This document shows, piece by piece, positions 52,271-60,596 of a DNA stretch of 64,000 nucleotides; position 1 is the first letter of the stretch, and each line of letters opens with the position of its first letter. Both the position numbers and the translations under genes were made by a program. This stretch comes from Caulobacter sp. CCUG 60055 (GTDB lineage Bacteria; Pseudomonadota; Alphaproteobacteria; Caulobacterales; Caulobacteraceae), in NCBI RefSeq assembly GCF_022750545.1, contig NZ_PUIC01000004.1:62001-126000 (forward strand). Direction: 5' to 3'. The notes under the pieces were generated by a model, which was given only the letters and a program-made list of their open reading frames with translations, had not been told where the DNA came from and ran no database searches.

Positions 52271-52741
52271 GTGTCCGACATCGCCTCCGACGACGTCCAG
52301 GCGCTGACCGACGAGGCCATCCTCGCGCGGTTCCACGCCTCGAAGAGCGCGCCGTCGGGCTCGCGGACCCTCGGCTTTCACATGGTGCGCGTCAGCCAGG
52401 CCGACCGCGAGGTCGAGGTGGCTTTCGACGCCCGCGCCGACCTCCTGTGCAACCCGATGGGCCAGATCCAGGGCGGCTACCTGTGCGCCATGCTCGACGA
52501 ATGCATGTCGGTGGCCGGCATGGTCGCTTCGGGCATGACCAGCGTCATGCCCACCCTGGAGATGAAGACCAGCTTCCTGCGCCCGGCCCTGCCGGGATCG
52601 CTGCGCGGCGTCGGCCGCATCGTCAAGTGGGGCAAGACCGTCGCCTTCGCCGAGGGCGAGCTCTACGACCCGGAAGGGCGGCTGCTGGCCAAGGCCAGCG
52701 CCACCGCCCTGCCGACCCCGTTCAAGCGGTACAAGTCCTAG
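52271..52741 (+). CDS. PaaI-type hotdog thioesterase
   Basis: A 156-residue hotdog protein. The central helix and active loop are NPMGQIQGGYLCAMLDECMSVA, and the following strand is TLEMKTSFLRPALPG. Gln and Asp in GQIQGG and LDE are typical for the 4HBT/PaaI group, which hydrolyses acyl-CoA. GTG start at 52271 lies directly on the sspB stop with no gap, so the two genes are probably read from one mRNA. Functional relation to SspB is not evident. Confidence 0.88.
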   Translation: MSDIASDDVQALTDEAILARFHASKSAPSGSRTLGFHMVRVSQADREVEVAFDARADLLCNPMGQIQGGYLCAMLDECMSVAGMVASGMTSVMPTLEMKTSFLRPALPGSLRGVGRIVKWGKTVAFAEGELYDPEGRLLAKASATALPTPFKRYKS

Positions 52742-52750
52742 GGGCGGCCG

Positions 52751-53551
52751 ATGCGCTGGGGAGCGGCCCTGCTGCTGGCGTTCGCTCTGGTCCTCGTCGC
52801 GGGCCGCCCGCAGCCCGCCCGCGCCGCGCCCGGCCCGTTCTCCGACTGGGCGGCGATCATCGTCGCCGGCGACTGGCGGGCGCATTCGGGCAAGCCGTCC
52901 GAAGTGTTCGACAACGGCCGCCGCGACCTGGCGCGCGCCTTCGTCAAGGCCGGCTTCTCGCCAGACAACCTGACGCAGTTCTCGGTGCGGCCGGAACGCT
53001 ATCCCGACACCCGTCCCCAGCACGCCACGCCCCGCCGGATCGCCGAGCAGCTTTTCGACCTCGCCGGCCGCGCCCGCGGCGGCTGCCTGGTCTATTTCAC
53101 CTCGCACGGCTCGCCTGACGGCGTGGTGGTGAACGACGGCCTGCTCACCCCGGCCGGCGTGGCGCGGCTGGTCGACGACACCTGCGGCGAACGTCCGACG
53201 GTGGTGGTGATATCGGCCTGCTTCTCGGGGGTGTTCGTCGAGCCCCTGGCCCGGCCCGACCGCATGATCCTGACCGCCGCCAGGGCCGACCGCGCCTCGT
53301 TCGGCTGCGGCGAGCAGGATCGCTACACCTATTTCGACGCCTGCGTGCTGGAGAGCCTGCCCAAGGTCCAGAACTTCGCCGCCCTGGCGCCGGCGGTGCG
53401 GGCCTGCGTGGCCAAGCGCGAACATGACCTGGACGCCGACCCGCCGTCCGAACCTCAGGTCTATGTCGGCGCCGAACTGAGGCCGGTCCTGCCGTTCCTG
53501 CTCTTCGCCCGGCCCGACCCGCCGGCCGCCGACCGCCGGGCCGGCGGCTAG
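52751..53551 (+). CDS. C13-family (legumain-like) cysteine peptidase
   Basis: A 266-residue protein with a signal peptide (about 1-25) and a caspase-like fold. Catalytic His119 lies in FTSHGSPDG and Cys157 in VISACFSGVF, the paired HG and SAC motifs of clan CD peptidase family C13 (legumain, GPI8). The mature protein should be periplasmic or exported, with an asparaginyl-type specificity as the family expectation. It is the third gene after sspB, nine bases beyond the thioesterase stop. A Pro-rich tail ends it. Substrate unknown. Confidence 0.85.
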   Translation: MRWGAALLLAFALVLVAGRPQPARAAPGPFSDWAAIIVAGDWRAHSGKPSEVFDNGRRDLARAFVKAGFSPDNLTQFSVRPERYPDTRPQHATPRRIAEQLFDLAGRARGGCLVYFTSHGSPDGVVVNDGLLTPAGVARLVDDTCGERPTVVVISACFSGVFVEPLARPDRMILTAARADRASFGCGEQDRYTYFDACVLESLPKVQNFAALAPAVRACVAKREHDLDADPPSEPQVYVGAELRPVLPFLLFARPDPPAADRRAGG

Positions 53552-53559
53552 GAGGGGCG

Positions 53560-54540
53560 TTGCGCGTCTTCGTCACGGGCGCTTCGGGCTTCGTCGGGGG
53601 CGGCGTGGCCCGCGGCCTGGTCGCCGCCGGCGCCGACGTGCTGGCCATGTCGCGCGGCCACGACGCCGACGCCGCCATCGCCCTCGCCGGGGCCGAGCCG
53701 GTGCGCTCGTCGCTGGAGCATGTGGTCCCCGCCGATCTCGGCGGCGCCGAGGCCGTGGTCCACTGCGCCGCCTACGTCCAGCCATGGGGCCCGCCGGAGG
53801 CCTATTGGCGGGCCAATGTCGAAGGAACCCGCCACATCCTCGACGCCGCCCGCGCCGCCGGCGTCCGCCGCTTCGTCCATATCGGCGCCGAGGCGGCGCT
53901 GTTCCACGGCCAGCCGATGTGCGACGTCGACGAAAGCGCGCCCCTGGCCCTGAACTCGCCCTACCCCTACGCCCGCAGCAAGGCCCACGCCGAGCGAATG
54001 GTGCTGCAAGCCGACGACCACGCCTTCTCCACCCTGGCCCTGCGGCCGCGCCTGGTCTGGGGACCGGGCGACCGCACCGTGCTGGCGGCCGTTCGCGACA
54101 TGGCCGAGCGCGGCGCCTTCGCCTGGGTCGACGGCGGCCGGGCCCTGACCTCGACCTGCCACGTCGAGAACCTGGCGCACGGCGTCGCCCTGGCCCTGGA
54201 GCGGGGGGCCGAGGGCGAGGCCTATTTCCTCACCGACGGCCCGCCGGTGCGGATGCGGGATTTCCTGACCGCCTATTTGGCCGCCGCCGGGGTCGACCTG
54301 TCGCGCGCGCCGTCCATCCCCGGCTGGGCGGCGCGCGGCGCGGCCCTGGCGCTGGAGACCGCCTGGCGGGCGTTGGACCTCAAGGGCGCGCCGCCAGTCA
54401 CCCGCCTCGCCGCCGCCATGGCCTCGCGCGAATGCACCGTCTCCGACGCCAAGGCCCGGGCCCGCCTGGGCTATCGCCCGGTGCTCAGCCGCGAGGAGGG
54501 CCTCGCCAACCTCGCCGACCGGGAGATGCTGGTCCGCTGA
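53560..54540 (+). CDS. NAD-dependent epimerase/dehydratase family protein
   Basis: Extended short-chain dehydrogenase of 326 residues, TTG start at 53560 with GGAGGGG ahead. The Rossmann motif is VTGASGFVGGGVARGL, and the catalytic YxxxK is in NSPYPYARSKAHAE. 3-beta-hydroxysteroid dehydrogenase-like features (GTRHILDAARAAGVRRFVHIG) are present. NAD(P)-linked oxidation or reduction of a sterol-like, hopanoid-like or sugar substrate is possible. It sits nine bases after the C13 gene on the same strand. Confidence 0.88.
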   Translation: MRVFVTGASGFVGGGVARGLVAAGADVLAMSRGHDADAAIALAGAEPVRSSLEHVVPADLGGAEAVVHCAAYVQPWGPPEAYWRANVEGTRHILDAARAAGVRRFVHIGAEAALFHGQPMCDVDESAPLALNSPYPYARSKAHAERMVLQADDHAFSTLALRPRLVWGPGDRTVLAAVRDMAERGAFAWVDGGRALTSTCHVENLAHGVALALERGAEGEAYFLTDGPPVRMRDFLTAYLAAAGVDLSRAPSIPGWAARGAALALETAWRALDLKGAPPVTRLAAAMASRECTVSDAKARARLGYRPVLSREEGLANLADREMLVR

Positions 54541-54689
54541 GCCCCCAAAGGCGCCGCAACGGCGCCCTCGCGCGGCGAAATGTCCCGCCGCCGCGCCTTC
54601 GCGTCGCATTTTCTTCGCGCGAACGACCTCCCCTTCGCCGGAAAACGCTCTAGAAGCAGAATATCGTTGTTCGGGGGAGCGCCGTCGCC

Positions 54690-56897
54690 ATGCGCCTGTT
54701 CGTCAAAGCCGCCCTTCCGGCCGTCGCCCTGACGGCCCTGATCGTCGCGGCGGCGCAGGCCCAGGACACAGCCCCGACGCCGCCCGCCGCGCCGCCGGCC
54801 GCCCAGCCCGCCACCCCGCCCGCGCCGGCCCCGGCCGGCGAGGCCAATCCCCGCGGGCCGATCCCCTATTCCGCCCTGCGCCCGCACAGGCCCGCCGCGC
54901 CCAAGACTGTGGCTGTCACTCCGCCCAGGCCGGCGATCGCCGTCGCGCCCGCCACGCAGGGCTCCGCGCCGCCGCCGGTGGCGCCGGTCCAGCGCCCCTA
55001 CGCCCGCCTCGCCCCCGGGACCGCCATCCCCGCCGCCGAGCTGGAGGCGTTCGTCGACGGGGCGGTGCGCGACGCCATGGCCGCCGACCACATCGCCGGC
55101 GTCACCGTCTCGGTGGTGCAGAACGGCCAGGTGGTCCTTAAGAAAGGCTACGGCTTCGCCAGCGCCTCGCCGGCCCGGGCGGTCGATCCCGACCGCAGCC
55201 TGTTCCGCATCGGCTCGATCTCGAAGACCTTCACCTGGATCGCCCTGATGAAGGAGGTCGAGGCCGGACGCATCCGCCTGGAGGCGCCGCTGAACCTCTA
55301 TCTGCCCGAGCCGCTGCAGGTGAAGGACCAGGGCTTCAAGCGGCCGGTGCAGGTGCGCGACCTGCCGACCCACTCGGCCGGGTTCGAAGATCGGGCCCTG
55401 GGCCAGCTGTTCGAGCAGAACCCCGGCCGCGTCAGGCCGCTGAGCGTCTATCTGCGCCAGGAACGCCCCCGCCGCGTGCGCGAGGCGGGCAGCCTGCCCA
55501 CCTATTCCAATTATGGCGCGGCCCTGGCCGGCGCCGCCGTCGCTTATGTGACCAACAAGCCGTTCGAAACCATCGTCGAGACCGAGATCACCGGCCCGCT
55601 GAACATGGGCCGCACCACCTTCCGCGAGCCCTACACCCGCCGCGAGGGCCTGCCCGATCCGATGGCGTCGGCGCTGCGCCCCGACATCGCCGAGGGCTTC
55701 CACTGGACCGGCGCCGTCTTCCAGCCGCGCGCCTACGAATACATCAGCCAGATCGCCCCGGCCGGCGCCGCCTCGTCGACCGCCGCCGACATGGCCCGCT
55801 ACATGATGATGATCCTGGCCGGCGGAACGCTGGACGGCGCGACCGTCTACGGCCCGCAGACCGCCCACGGCTTCCGCGCCACGCTGCAGCGCGCCGCGCC
55901 CGGCGTGAACGGCTGGGACGACGGCTTCATGGAGTTCGCCCTGCCTGGCGGCTTCCGCGGCCAGGGCCATGGCGGCGCCACCCTGTCGTTCATGTCGAAC
56001 ATGGTGACGATCCCGGAGCTGAACCTTGGGGTCTTCATCTCGACCAACACCGACACCGGCGGCAAGCTTGTGCGCCGCCTGCCCGAGCAGATCGTCGGCC
56101 GCTTCTACGCCGCCCCGGCCGACCTGCCGGGCGGCGGCTCGCAGAGCCTGGCCCAGAACGCGGCGGCCTACGCCGGGACCTATCTGAGCACGCGCCGCGC
56201 CTATCATGGCCTGGAGAAGTTCACCGCCCTGTTCCAAAGCGTGGCCCAGGTCAGCGTCACGCCCGACGGCAAGCTGGTCACCCGGTCCGGCGGCGCGGCC
56301 CAGACCTGGCTGCTGGAGACCGCCGACGAGCAGTACGCCCGCTTCCAGCAGGCCGACGGCCCGGGGACCCTGGTGTTCCAGATGCGGGACGGCCGCGCCG
56401 TGCGCTGGTTCGCTCCCTGGGGCGGCGAGGCGTTCGAGCGGCTGGGCTGGTGGCGGCTGCCCGTCACCCTGTCGCTGCTGGCGGGCCTGACCGCCCTGGC
56501 CTCGTTCGGCGCCCTGGGCGGTCTGTTCTCTCGCGGGCGGCGCGACGCGCGCCAGACCAACGTGCAGGCCCGCACCAACCTGATGCAGGTCTCGTCGGCC
56601 GTGCTGTGGCTGGTGTCGATGGGCGGTTTCGCGGCCTGGTCCGGCCAGTCGGCCGACGTCGCGGCGGTGTTCTATTCCTGGCCCGGGCCGCTGGTGCTGC
56701 TGTCCTCGGCCTGCGCCCTGGTCGCGGCGCTGCTGACGGCGTTCACCGTGCTGCTGTTGCCGGCCATCTGGCGCGGCGGCCGGCGGCTGGACAGCTGGAC
56801 GATCGGCCGCAAGCTGGGCTTCACCGCCACCACGGCGATCTACGCCGCCTTCTCCGCGGCCTTGCTGATGTGGGGCGTGCTGGAGCCCTGGAGCTAG
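54690..56897 (+). CDS. serine hydrolase, class C beta-lactamase fold with membrane tail
   Basis: A 735-residue secreted or periplasmic hydrolase. A signal peptide (about 1-23) leads to a Pro/Ala-rich linker to about 105, then a beta-lactamase-type domain. The nucleophile Ser176 is in SxxK (SISK, 176-179), and the second motif is YSNYGA. A domain of unknown role follows (about 480-585), and four membrane helices lie at the C terminus (about 595-735), unusual for this fold. Members act as D,D-peptidases or esterases. The membrane tail suggests an anchored enzyme. The substrate is unknown. Confidence 0.9.
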   Translation: MRLFVKAALPAVALTALIVAAAQAQDTAPTPPAAPPAAQPATPPAPAPAGEANPRGPIPYSALRPHRPAAPKTVAVTPPRPAIAVAPATQGSAPPPVAPVQRPYARLAPGTAIPAAELEAFVDGAVRDAMAADHIAGVTVSVVQNGQVVLKKGYGFASASPARAVDPDRSLFRIGSISKTFTWIALMKEVEAGRIRLEAPLNLYLPEPLQVKDQGFKRPVQVRDLPTHSAGFEDRALGQLFEQNPGRVRPLSVYLRQERPRRVREAGSLPTYSNYGAALAGAAVAYVTNKPFETIVETEITGPLNMGRTTFREPYTRREGLPDPMASALRPDIAEGFHWTGAVFQPRAYEYISQIAPAGAASSTAADMARYMMMILAGGTLDGATVYGPQTAHGFRATLQRAAPGVNGWDDGFMEFALPGGFRGQGHGGATLSFMSNMVTIPELNLGVFISTNTDTGGKLVRRLPEQIVGRFYAAPADLPGGGSQSLAQNAAAYAGTYLSTRRAYHGLEKFTALFQSVAQVSVTPDGKLVTRSGGAAQTWLLETADEQYARFQQADGPGTLVFQMRDGRAVRWFAPWGGEAFERLGWWRLPVTLSLLAGLTALASFGALGGLFSRGRRDARQTNVQARTNLMQVSSAVLWLVSMGGFAAWSGQSADVAAVFYSWPGPLVLLSSACALVAALLTAFTVLLLPAIWRGGRRLDSWTIGRKLGFTATTAIYAAFSAALLMWGVLEPWS

Positions 56898-57287
56898 TCA
56901 GAGCCCGGCGGCGATCCGCAGCTCGCCGGTGCGGCGCACGCGGATCGATATCCGTTCGCGCTCGCCCGGCCGCCGCTCGACCAGCAGGCGCGAGACCTGG
57001 GCGTCGTCGTGGAAGGCGTAGCCCTTGATGGCGTCGAGCAGGGCCTTGGCCAGGTTGTCGAGATCGAGCCAAGGCGGGTCGCCGACATAGTCCATGGCGA
57101 TCTCGACCGAGAACTCGCCCCAGGCCGGGCGCGCGCCGCGCCATTCCTTGCGGAAGAACTCGTAGATCAGCGGCTTGTAGTACTTGGCCTGGGTGGTCAG
57201 GCCGTCGACGACGATCTCCAGCACGCCGCCGCCCTCGCGCGCGCGCACCTTGCCATGTCCGGTCCAGCTCGTGTCCATGGCGCTCAA
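56898..57287 (-). CDS. RusA-family Holliday junction resolvase-like protein
   Basis: A 129-residue protein with the RusA active-site pattern: WLDLDNLAKALLDAIKG (residues 73-89, with Asp75, Asp77, Asn78 and Lys81) and HDDAQVSRL (93-101, with Asp94/95). RusA is a dimeric metal-dependent endonuclease that cuts four-way junctions. E. coli RusA is phage-derived, but here there are no phage genes around, and the copy sits between a serine hydrolase and fumC. Convergent with the former (adjacent stops). Confidence is lower for function than for fold. Confidence 0.82.
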   Translation of the reverse strand: MSAMDTSWTGHGKVRAREGGGVLEIVVDGLTTQAKYYKPLIYEFFRKEWRGARPAWGEFSVEIAMDYVGDPPWLDLDNLAKALLDAIKGYAFHDDAQVSRLLVERRPGERERISIRVRRTGELRIAAGL

Positions 57288-57361
57288 ATAACCTGTCGGC
57301 GCTTTGCAGTCTCGTCGCGCGCCGCTAAACCCAGCCCCAGTTTTTCCGCCGGGACCCGATC

Positions 57362-58753
57362 ATGACCAAGACGCGCACCGAAACCGACACCTTCGGCCCG
57401 ATCGAAGTGGACGCCAGCCGCTATTGGGGCGCGCAGTGCCAGCGCAGCCTGGGCAACTTCAAGATCGGCTGGGAGAAGCAGCCCAAGCCGGTGGTGCGCG
57501 CCCTGGGGATCGTCAAGAAGGCCGCCGCCCAGACCAACACCGCCCTCGGCCGTCTCGACCCCAAGCTGGCGGAGACCATCGAGGCCGCCGCCCAGGAAGT
57601 GATCGACGGCAAGCTGGACGACCACTTCCCGCTGGTGGTCTGGCAGACCGGCTCGGGCACCCAGTCGAACATGAACGCCAACGAAGTGATCTCGAACCGC
57701 GCCATCGAGATGCTGGGCGGCGAGATGGGCTCCAAGAAGCCCGTCCACCCCAACGACCACGTCAATATGAGCCAGTCGTCAAACGACACCTATCCGACGG
57801 CCATGCACGTGGCCGCCGCCGAACAGGTGGTTCACGACCTGATCCCGGCCCTGCAGCACCTGCACGCCGCCCTCGACGCCAAGGCCAAGGCCTGGGCCCA
57901 CATCATCAAGATCGGCCGCACCCACACCCAGGACGCCACGCCCCTGACCCTGGGCCAGGAGTTCTCGGGCTACGCCCAGCAGGTCGCCAACGGCCTCAAG
58001 CGCATCGAGATGACCCTGCCGATGCTGATGGAGCTGGCCCAGGGCGGCACCGCCGTCGGCACCGGCCTGAACGCCCCGGTCGGCTTCGCCGAGCAGGTGG
58101 CCGAGCGCATCGCCACCATCACCGGCCTGCCGTTCACCAGCGCGCCGAACAAGTTCGAGGCCCTGGCCGCCCACGACGCCATGGTCTTCACCCACGGCGC
58201 GATCAACACCGTGGCCACCAGCCTGTTCAAGATCGCCAACGACATCCGCTTCCTGGGCTCGGGCCCGCGTTCGGGCCTGGGCGAGCTGTCGCTGCCGGAG
58301 AACGAGCCCGGCTCGTCGATCATGCCGGGCAAGGTCAACCCGACCCAGTGCGAAGCCCTGACCATGGTCTGCGCCCAGGTGTTCGGCAACCAGACCACCA
58401 TGACCGTCGCCGGCGCCTCGGGCCACTTCGAGCTGAACGTGTTCAACCCGGTGATGGCCTACAACTTCCTGCAGTCGGTGCGCCTGCTGGCCGACGCGGC
58501 GATCAGCTTCACCGACAACTGCGTCGTCGGCATCGAGCCGCGCGAGGACAACATCAAGGCGGCGCTGGAGCGCTCGCTGATGCTGGTCACGGCCCTGGCC
58601 CCCAAGATCGGCTACGACGCCGCCGCCAAGATCGCCAAGACCGCCCACAAGAACGGCACCACCCTGCGCGAGGAAGCCGTCGGCGGCGGCTACGTCACCA
58701 ACGAGGAGTTCGACGAGGTCGTCCGCCCCGAGAACATGATCTCGCCGGGCTGA
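57362..58753 (+). CDS. fumC: class II fumarate hydratase
   Basis: FumC of 463 residues, the iron-independent fumarase of the TCA cycle that hydrates fumarate to L-malate. The signature [15 protein letters not shown] (about 318-332), with the catalytic Ser in its flexible loop, and [17 protein letters not shown] are intact, as is the N-terminal [13 protein letters not shown] 74-base gap separates it from the divergent RusA gene. It is followed by ccdAB after 35 bases. Confidence 0.98.
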   Translation: MTKTRTETDTFGPIEVDASRYWGAQCQRSLGNFKIGWEKQPKPVVRALGIVKKAAAQTNTALGRLDPKLAETIEAAAQEVIDGKLDDHFPLVVWQTGSGTQSNMNANEVISNRAIEMLGGEMGSKKPVHPNDHVNMSQSSNDTYPTAMHVAAAEQVVHDLIPALQHLHAALDAKAKAWAHIIKIGRTHTQDATPLTLGQEFSGYAQQVANGLKRIEMTLPMLMELAQGGTAVGTGLNAPVGFAEQVAERIATITGLPFTSAPNKFEALAAHDAMVFTHGAINTVATSLFKIANDIRFLGSGPRSGLGELSLPENEPGSSIMPGKVNPTQCEALTMVCAQVFGNQTTMTVAGASGHFELNVFNPVMAYNFLQSVRLLADAAISFTDNCVVGIEPREDNIKAALERSLMLVTALAPKIGYDAAAKIAKTAHKNGTTLREEAVGGGYVTNEEFDEVVRPENMISPG

Positions 58754-58788
58754 GCGATCCGCGCTAGGCTGCCCGTTGGAGACACGCC

Positions 58789-59022
58789 ATGGGCAAGGCC
58801 GAGCTGAAGATTGAGATCGACGAAGCGCTGCTGGAGCAAGCTCGAGCGGCGCACATCGATCCGGCGACCGTCTTTGAACGGGCGCTGAGGGAGCGGCTGG
58901 CGCAACATGCGCCGGTCCAACGCGCCCGCGAATGGGCGGCCGCCAACGCCGAGGCGATCCGGGACCATCAAGACCGGATCGCCGTCCATGGCGTTTTTGG
59001 CGACGATCTGCGGACCTGGTGA
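58789..59022 (+). CDS. ccdA: type II antitoxin of the CcdA family
   Basis: A 77-residue CcdA-like antitoxin. The N terminus should form a ribbon-helix-helix DNA-binding domain (ELKIEIDEALLEQARAAHIDPATVFERALRERL), and the C terminus (REWAAANAEAIRDHQDRI...DDLRTW) resembles the flexible CcdA tail that wraps the toxin. GGAGA lies before the ATG. Its stop is directly followed by the ccdB TTG start, giving tight coupling. CcdA binds and neutralises CcdB and represses the operon. Confidence 0.9.
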   Translation: MGKAELKIEIDEALLEQARAAHIDPATVFERALRERLAQHAPVQRAREWAAANAEAIRDHQDRIAVHGVFGDDLRTW

Positions 59023-59334
59023 TTGCGTCAGTTTGACGTCTGCGAGAACCCTTCGCCGCGCTCGCGCGCCTATGCGCCGTTCGTCGTGATCCTGCAGTCG
59101 CACCTGCTCGACGCAGCGCCGACCTGCGTCGTCGCTCCGCTGCTGAACGCCGAAGGCCGACGAGCCTATACGGAGGTCAGCGCCGAGGTCGTGTTTCAAG
59201 AGAAGGCCTATATCGTATCCATCGCCGAACTCGCCGCCATAGAGCGGCGCCTGCTCGACGGGCCGGTCGGAAGCCTGCTCGCCTTCGAGGACGGGATTCG
59301 ACGCGCGATGGATCGGTTGTTCACCGGCTTCTGA
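59023..59334 (+). CDS. ccdB: CcdB-family toxin
   Basis: A 103-residue toxin of the CcdB/MazF superfamily that poisons DNA gyrase in its well-known plasmid form. The N terminus MRQFDVCENPSPRSRAYAPF matches CcdB, and the middle has APLLNAEGRRAY. The tail ends DRLFTGF, where F-plasmid CcdB ends with its toxic-site residues WGI, so activity is plausible but not shown. TTG 59023 start abuts the ccdA stop, and its own stop overlaps the next ATG (TGATG). Chromosomal location with no integrase nearby. Confidence 0.88.
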   Translation: MRQFDVCENPSPRSRAYAPFVVILQSHLLDAAPTCVVAPLLNAEGRRAYTEVSAEVVFQEKAYIVSIAELAAIERRLLDGPVGSLLAFEDGIRRAMDRLFTGF

Positions 59335-59765
59335 TGATCCAGATCGTCCGCGTCATCGACGACCTGCCCGTCGACTTTCCCCGCCTGCGCGCCGAGGCGG
59401 CGGCGGAAGGCGTGCGCAACATGGACCTGCTGGCGCGGCAATGGGCCGACGGCGCCAACCGTTTCGACGGCCAAGGCGAGGCGCTGTTCGCGGCCTTTGT
59501 CGACGGCGAGCTGGCCGGGGTCGGCGGCGTCTCGGCCGAGACGGGCCTCGCGGCGATGCGCATGCGCCGCCTCTACGTCCGCCCGTCGTTTCGTCGGCGC
59601 GGCGTCGCCAGCGCCCTGGCCGCCGCCATGATCCAGCAAGGCCTGCAGGGCGCGCGCCTGCTGACGGTCAACGCCGCGGCGTCCCTCGCCGCGCCGCCGT
59701 TCTGGGAGGCGTTGGGCTTTCGCCGTTCAGGACGCGCCGGCGTCACGCACCAGCTTGAAGGCTAG
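59334..59765 (+). CDS. GNAT acetyltransferase coupled to ccdAB
   Basis: A 143-residue GNAT protein. Motif A with the acetyl-CoA pyrophosphate loop is LYVRPSFRRRGVASALAAAM, and motif B is PFWEALGFRRSGRAG. Its ATG is one base inside the ccdB stop (TGATG), so it is translated with the toxin. GNAT toxins of the TacT type pair with ribbon-helix-helix antitoxins. This protein could be a second effector, an acetylase of the toxin, or an unrelated neighbour. Its stop overlaps the convergent DUF2171 stop. Confidence 0.85.
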   Translation: MIQIVRVIDDLPVDFPRLRAEAAAEGVRNMDLLARQWADGANRFDGQGEALFAAFVDGELAGVGGVSAETGLAAMRMRRLYVRPSFRRRGVASALAAAMIQQGLQGARLLTVNAAASLAAPPFWEALGFRRSGRAGVTHQLEG

Positions 59766-59998
59766 TGCTTGGCGCCCCACTCGGACTTGGCGTCCGCGGT
59801 GCTCTTGTTGAGATGCACGCCCTGCTGGTCGACATGGTCCACCCAGCTCAGCGGAATGAAATGATGCCGCAGGCCGGCGCCGAAATCGAACTTGGTCAAT
59901 TCGATCTCCGAGCCCTTCACGTGGTCGACCCGGCCGACATGATGGCCGTCCGAGCCGACAACTTCCATGTGTTCGCGGATTTCCGAGGCGTTGATCAT
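59762..59998 (-). CDS. DUF2171 family protein
   Basis: A 78-residue protein of the PRC-barrel-like DUF2171 family (INASEIREHMEVVGSDGHHVGRVDHVKGSEIELTK, then HFIPLSWVDHVD). These are small beta-barrel proteins of unknown role. ATG 59998 fits the family start; a longer in-frame extension to 60043 is less likely. Its end overlaps the convergent GNAT stop by four bases. Confidence 0.87.
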   Translation of the reverse strand: MINASEIREHMEVVGSDGHHVGRVDHVKGSEIELTKFDFGAGLRHHFIPLSWVDHVDQQGVHLNKSTADAKSEWGAKH

Positions 59999-60074
59999 TG
60001 GTCTGGCTCCCTGGGAAGCGGCGAGGCCGCATCGCAGGGACAACCCGCCGCCGGCGGCGAAGGTTTCCCAGCGC

Positions 60075-60464
60075 CTATTTGTCGACCACCATCTTGCCCA
60101 CCGGGGCCAGGGCGACGCCGGCGAGCTGGAAGTCCTTCATGGCGAACGGCAGGCCGATGATCGTCACCGCCTCGCACAGGCCGATGACGACGTGGGCGAG
60201 CGCCAGGTACCAGCCGCCGAAGATGAACCAGATCACGTTGAGCAGGCAGCCGACCGAGCCCTGGCCCAGGTCGGCGGGGTCGGCCGGGCGATCGACGATC
60301 TCCTTGCCGAACGGCCAGAAGGCGAAACCCGCCACCCGCCAGGCGGCCTTGGCGTAGGGCAGGCCGACGATGGTCACGGCGAGCACCAGTCCGCCGAAGA
60401 GCCAGGCGAGGCCGGTGGCGAAGCCCCCGAAAATGAACCAGAGGATGTTGAGCAGCAGTCTCAT
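60075..60464 (-). CDS. YccF family inner-membrane protein
   Basis: A 129-residue protein with two tandem copies of the YccF repeat: ILWFIFGGFATGLAWLFGG with AVTIVGLPYAKAAWRVAGF, and VIWFIFGGWYLALAHVVIG with AVTIIGLPFAMKDFQLAGV. Each repeat has about two membrane segments. The function is unknown. I chose ATG 60464 (MRLLLNILWF), the start that gives the typical family length near 130. Confidence 0.9.
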   Translation of the reverse strand: MRLLLNILWFIFGGFATGLAWLFGGLVLAVTIVGLPYAKAAWRVAGFAFWPFGKEIVDRPADPADLGQGSVGCLLNVIWFIFGGWYLALAHVVIGLCEAVTIIGLPFAMKDFQLAGVALAPVGKMVVDK

Positions 60465-60596
60465 CGGCTCCCCCAAGGATGCTGAGCGGCCGTGAAGGGA
60501 ATGCCAATCGGGACCGGTTGTCGAGACGGATTTGGCCCGTTGACGAAGAAAAAAGTTGCCATATTGTTCCGTCGCTTCCAGCCCGAAGGAACGGAT

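Noticed and set aside
54636-54670. An ECF-sigma style GGAA...CGTT promoter before the serine hydrolase
   Set aside because: The spacing between the two parts is about 20 bases, beyond the 16-18 expected.
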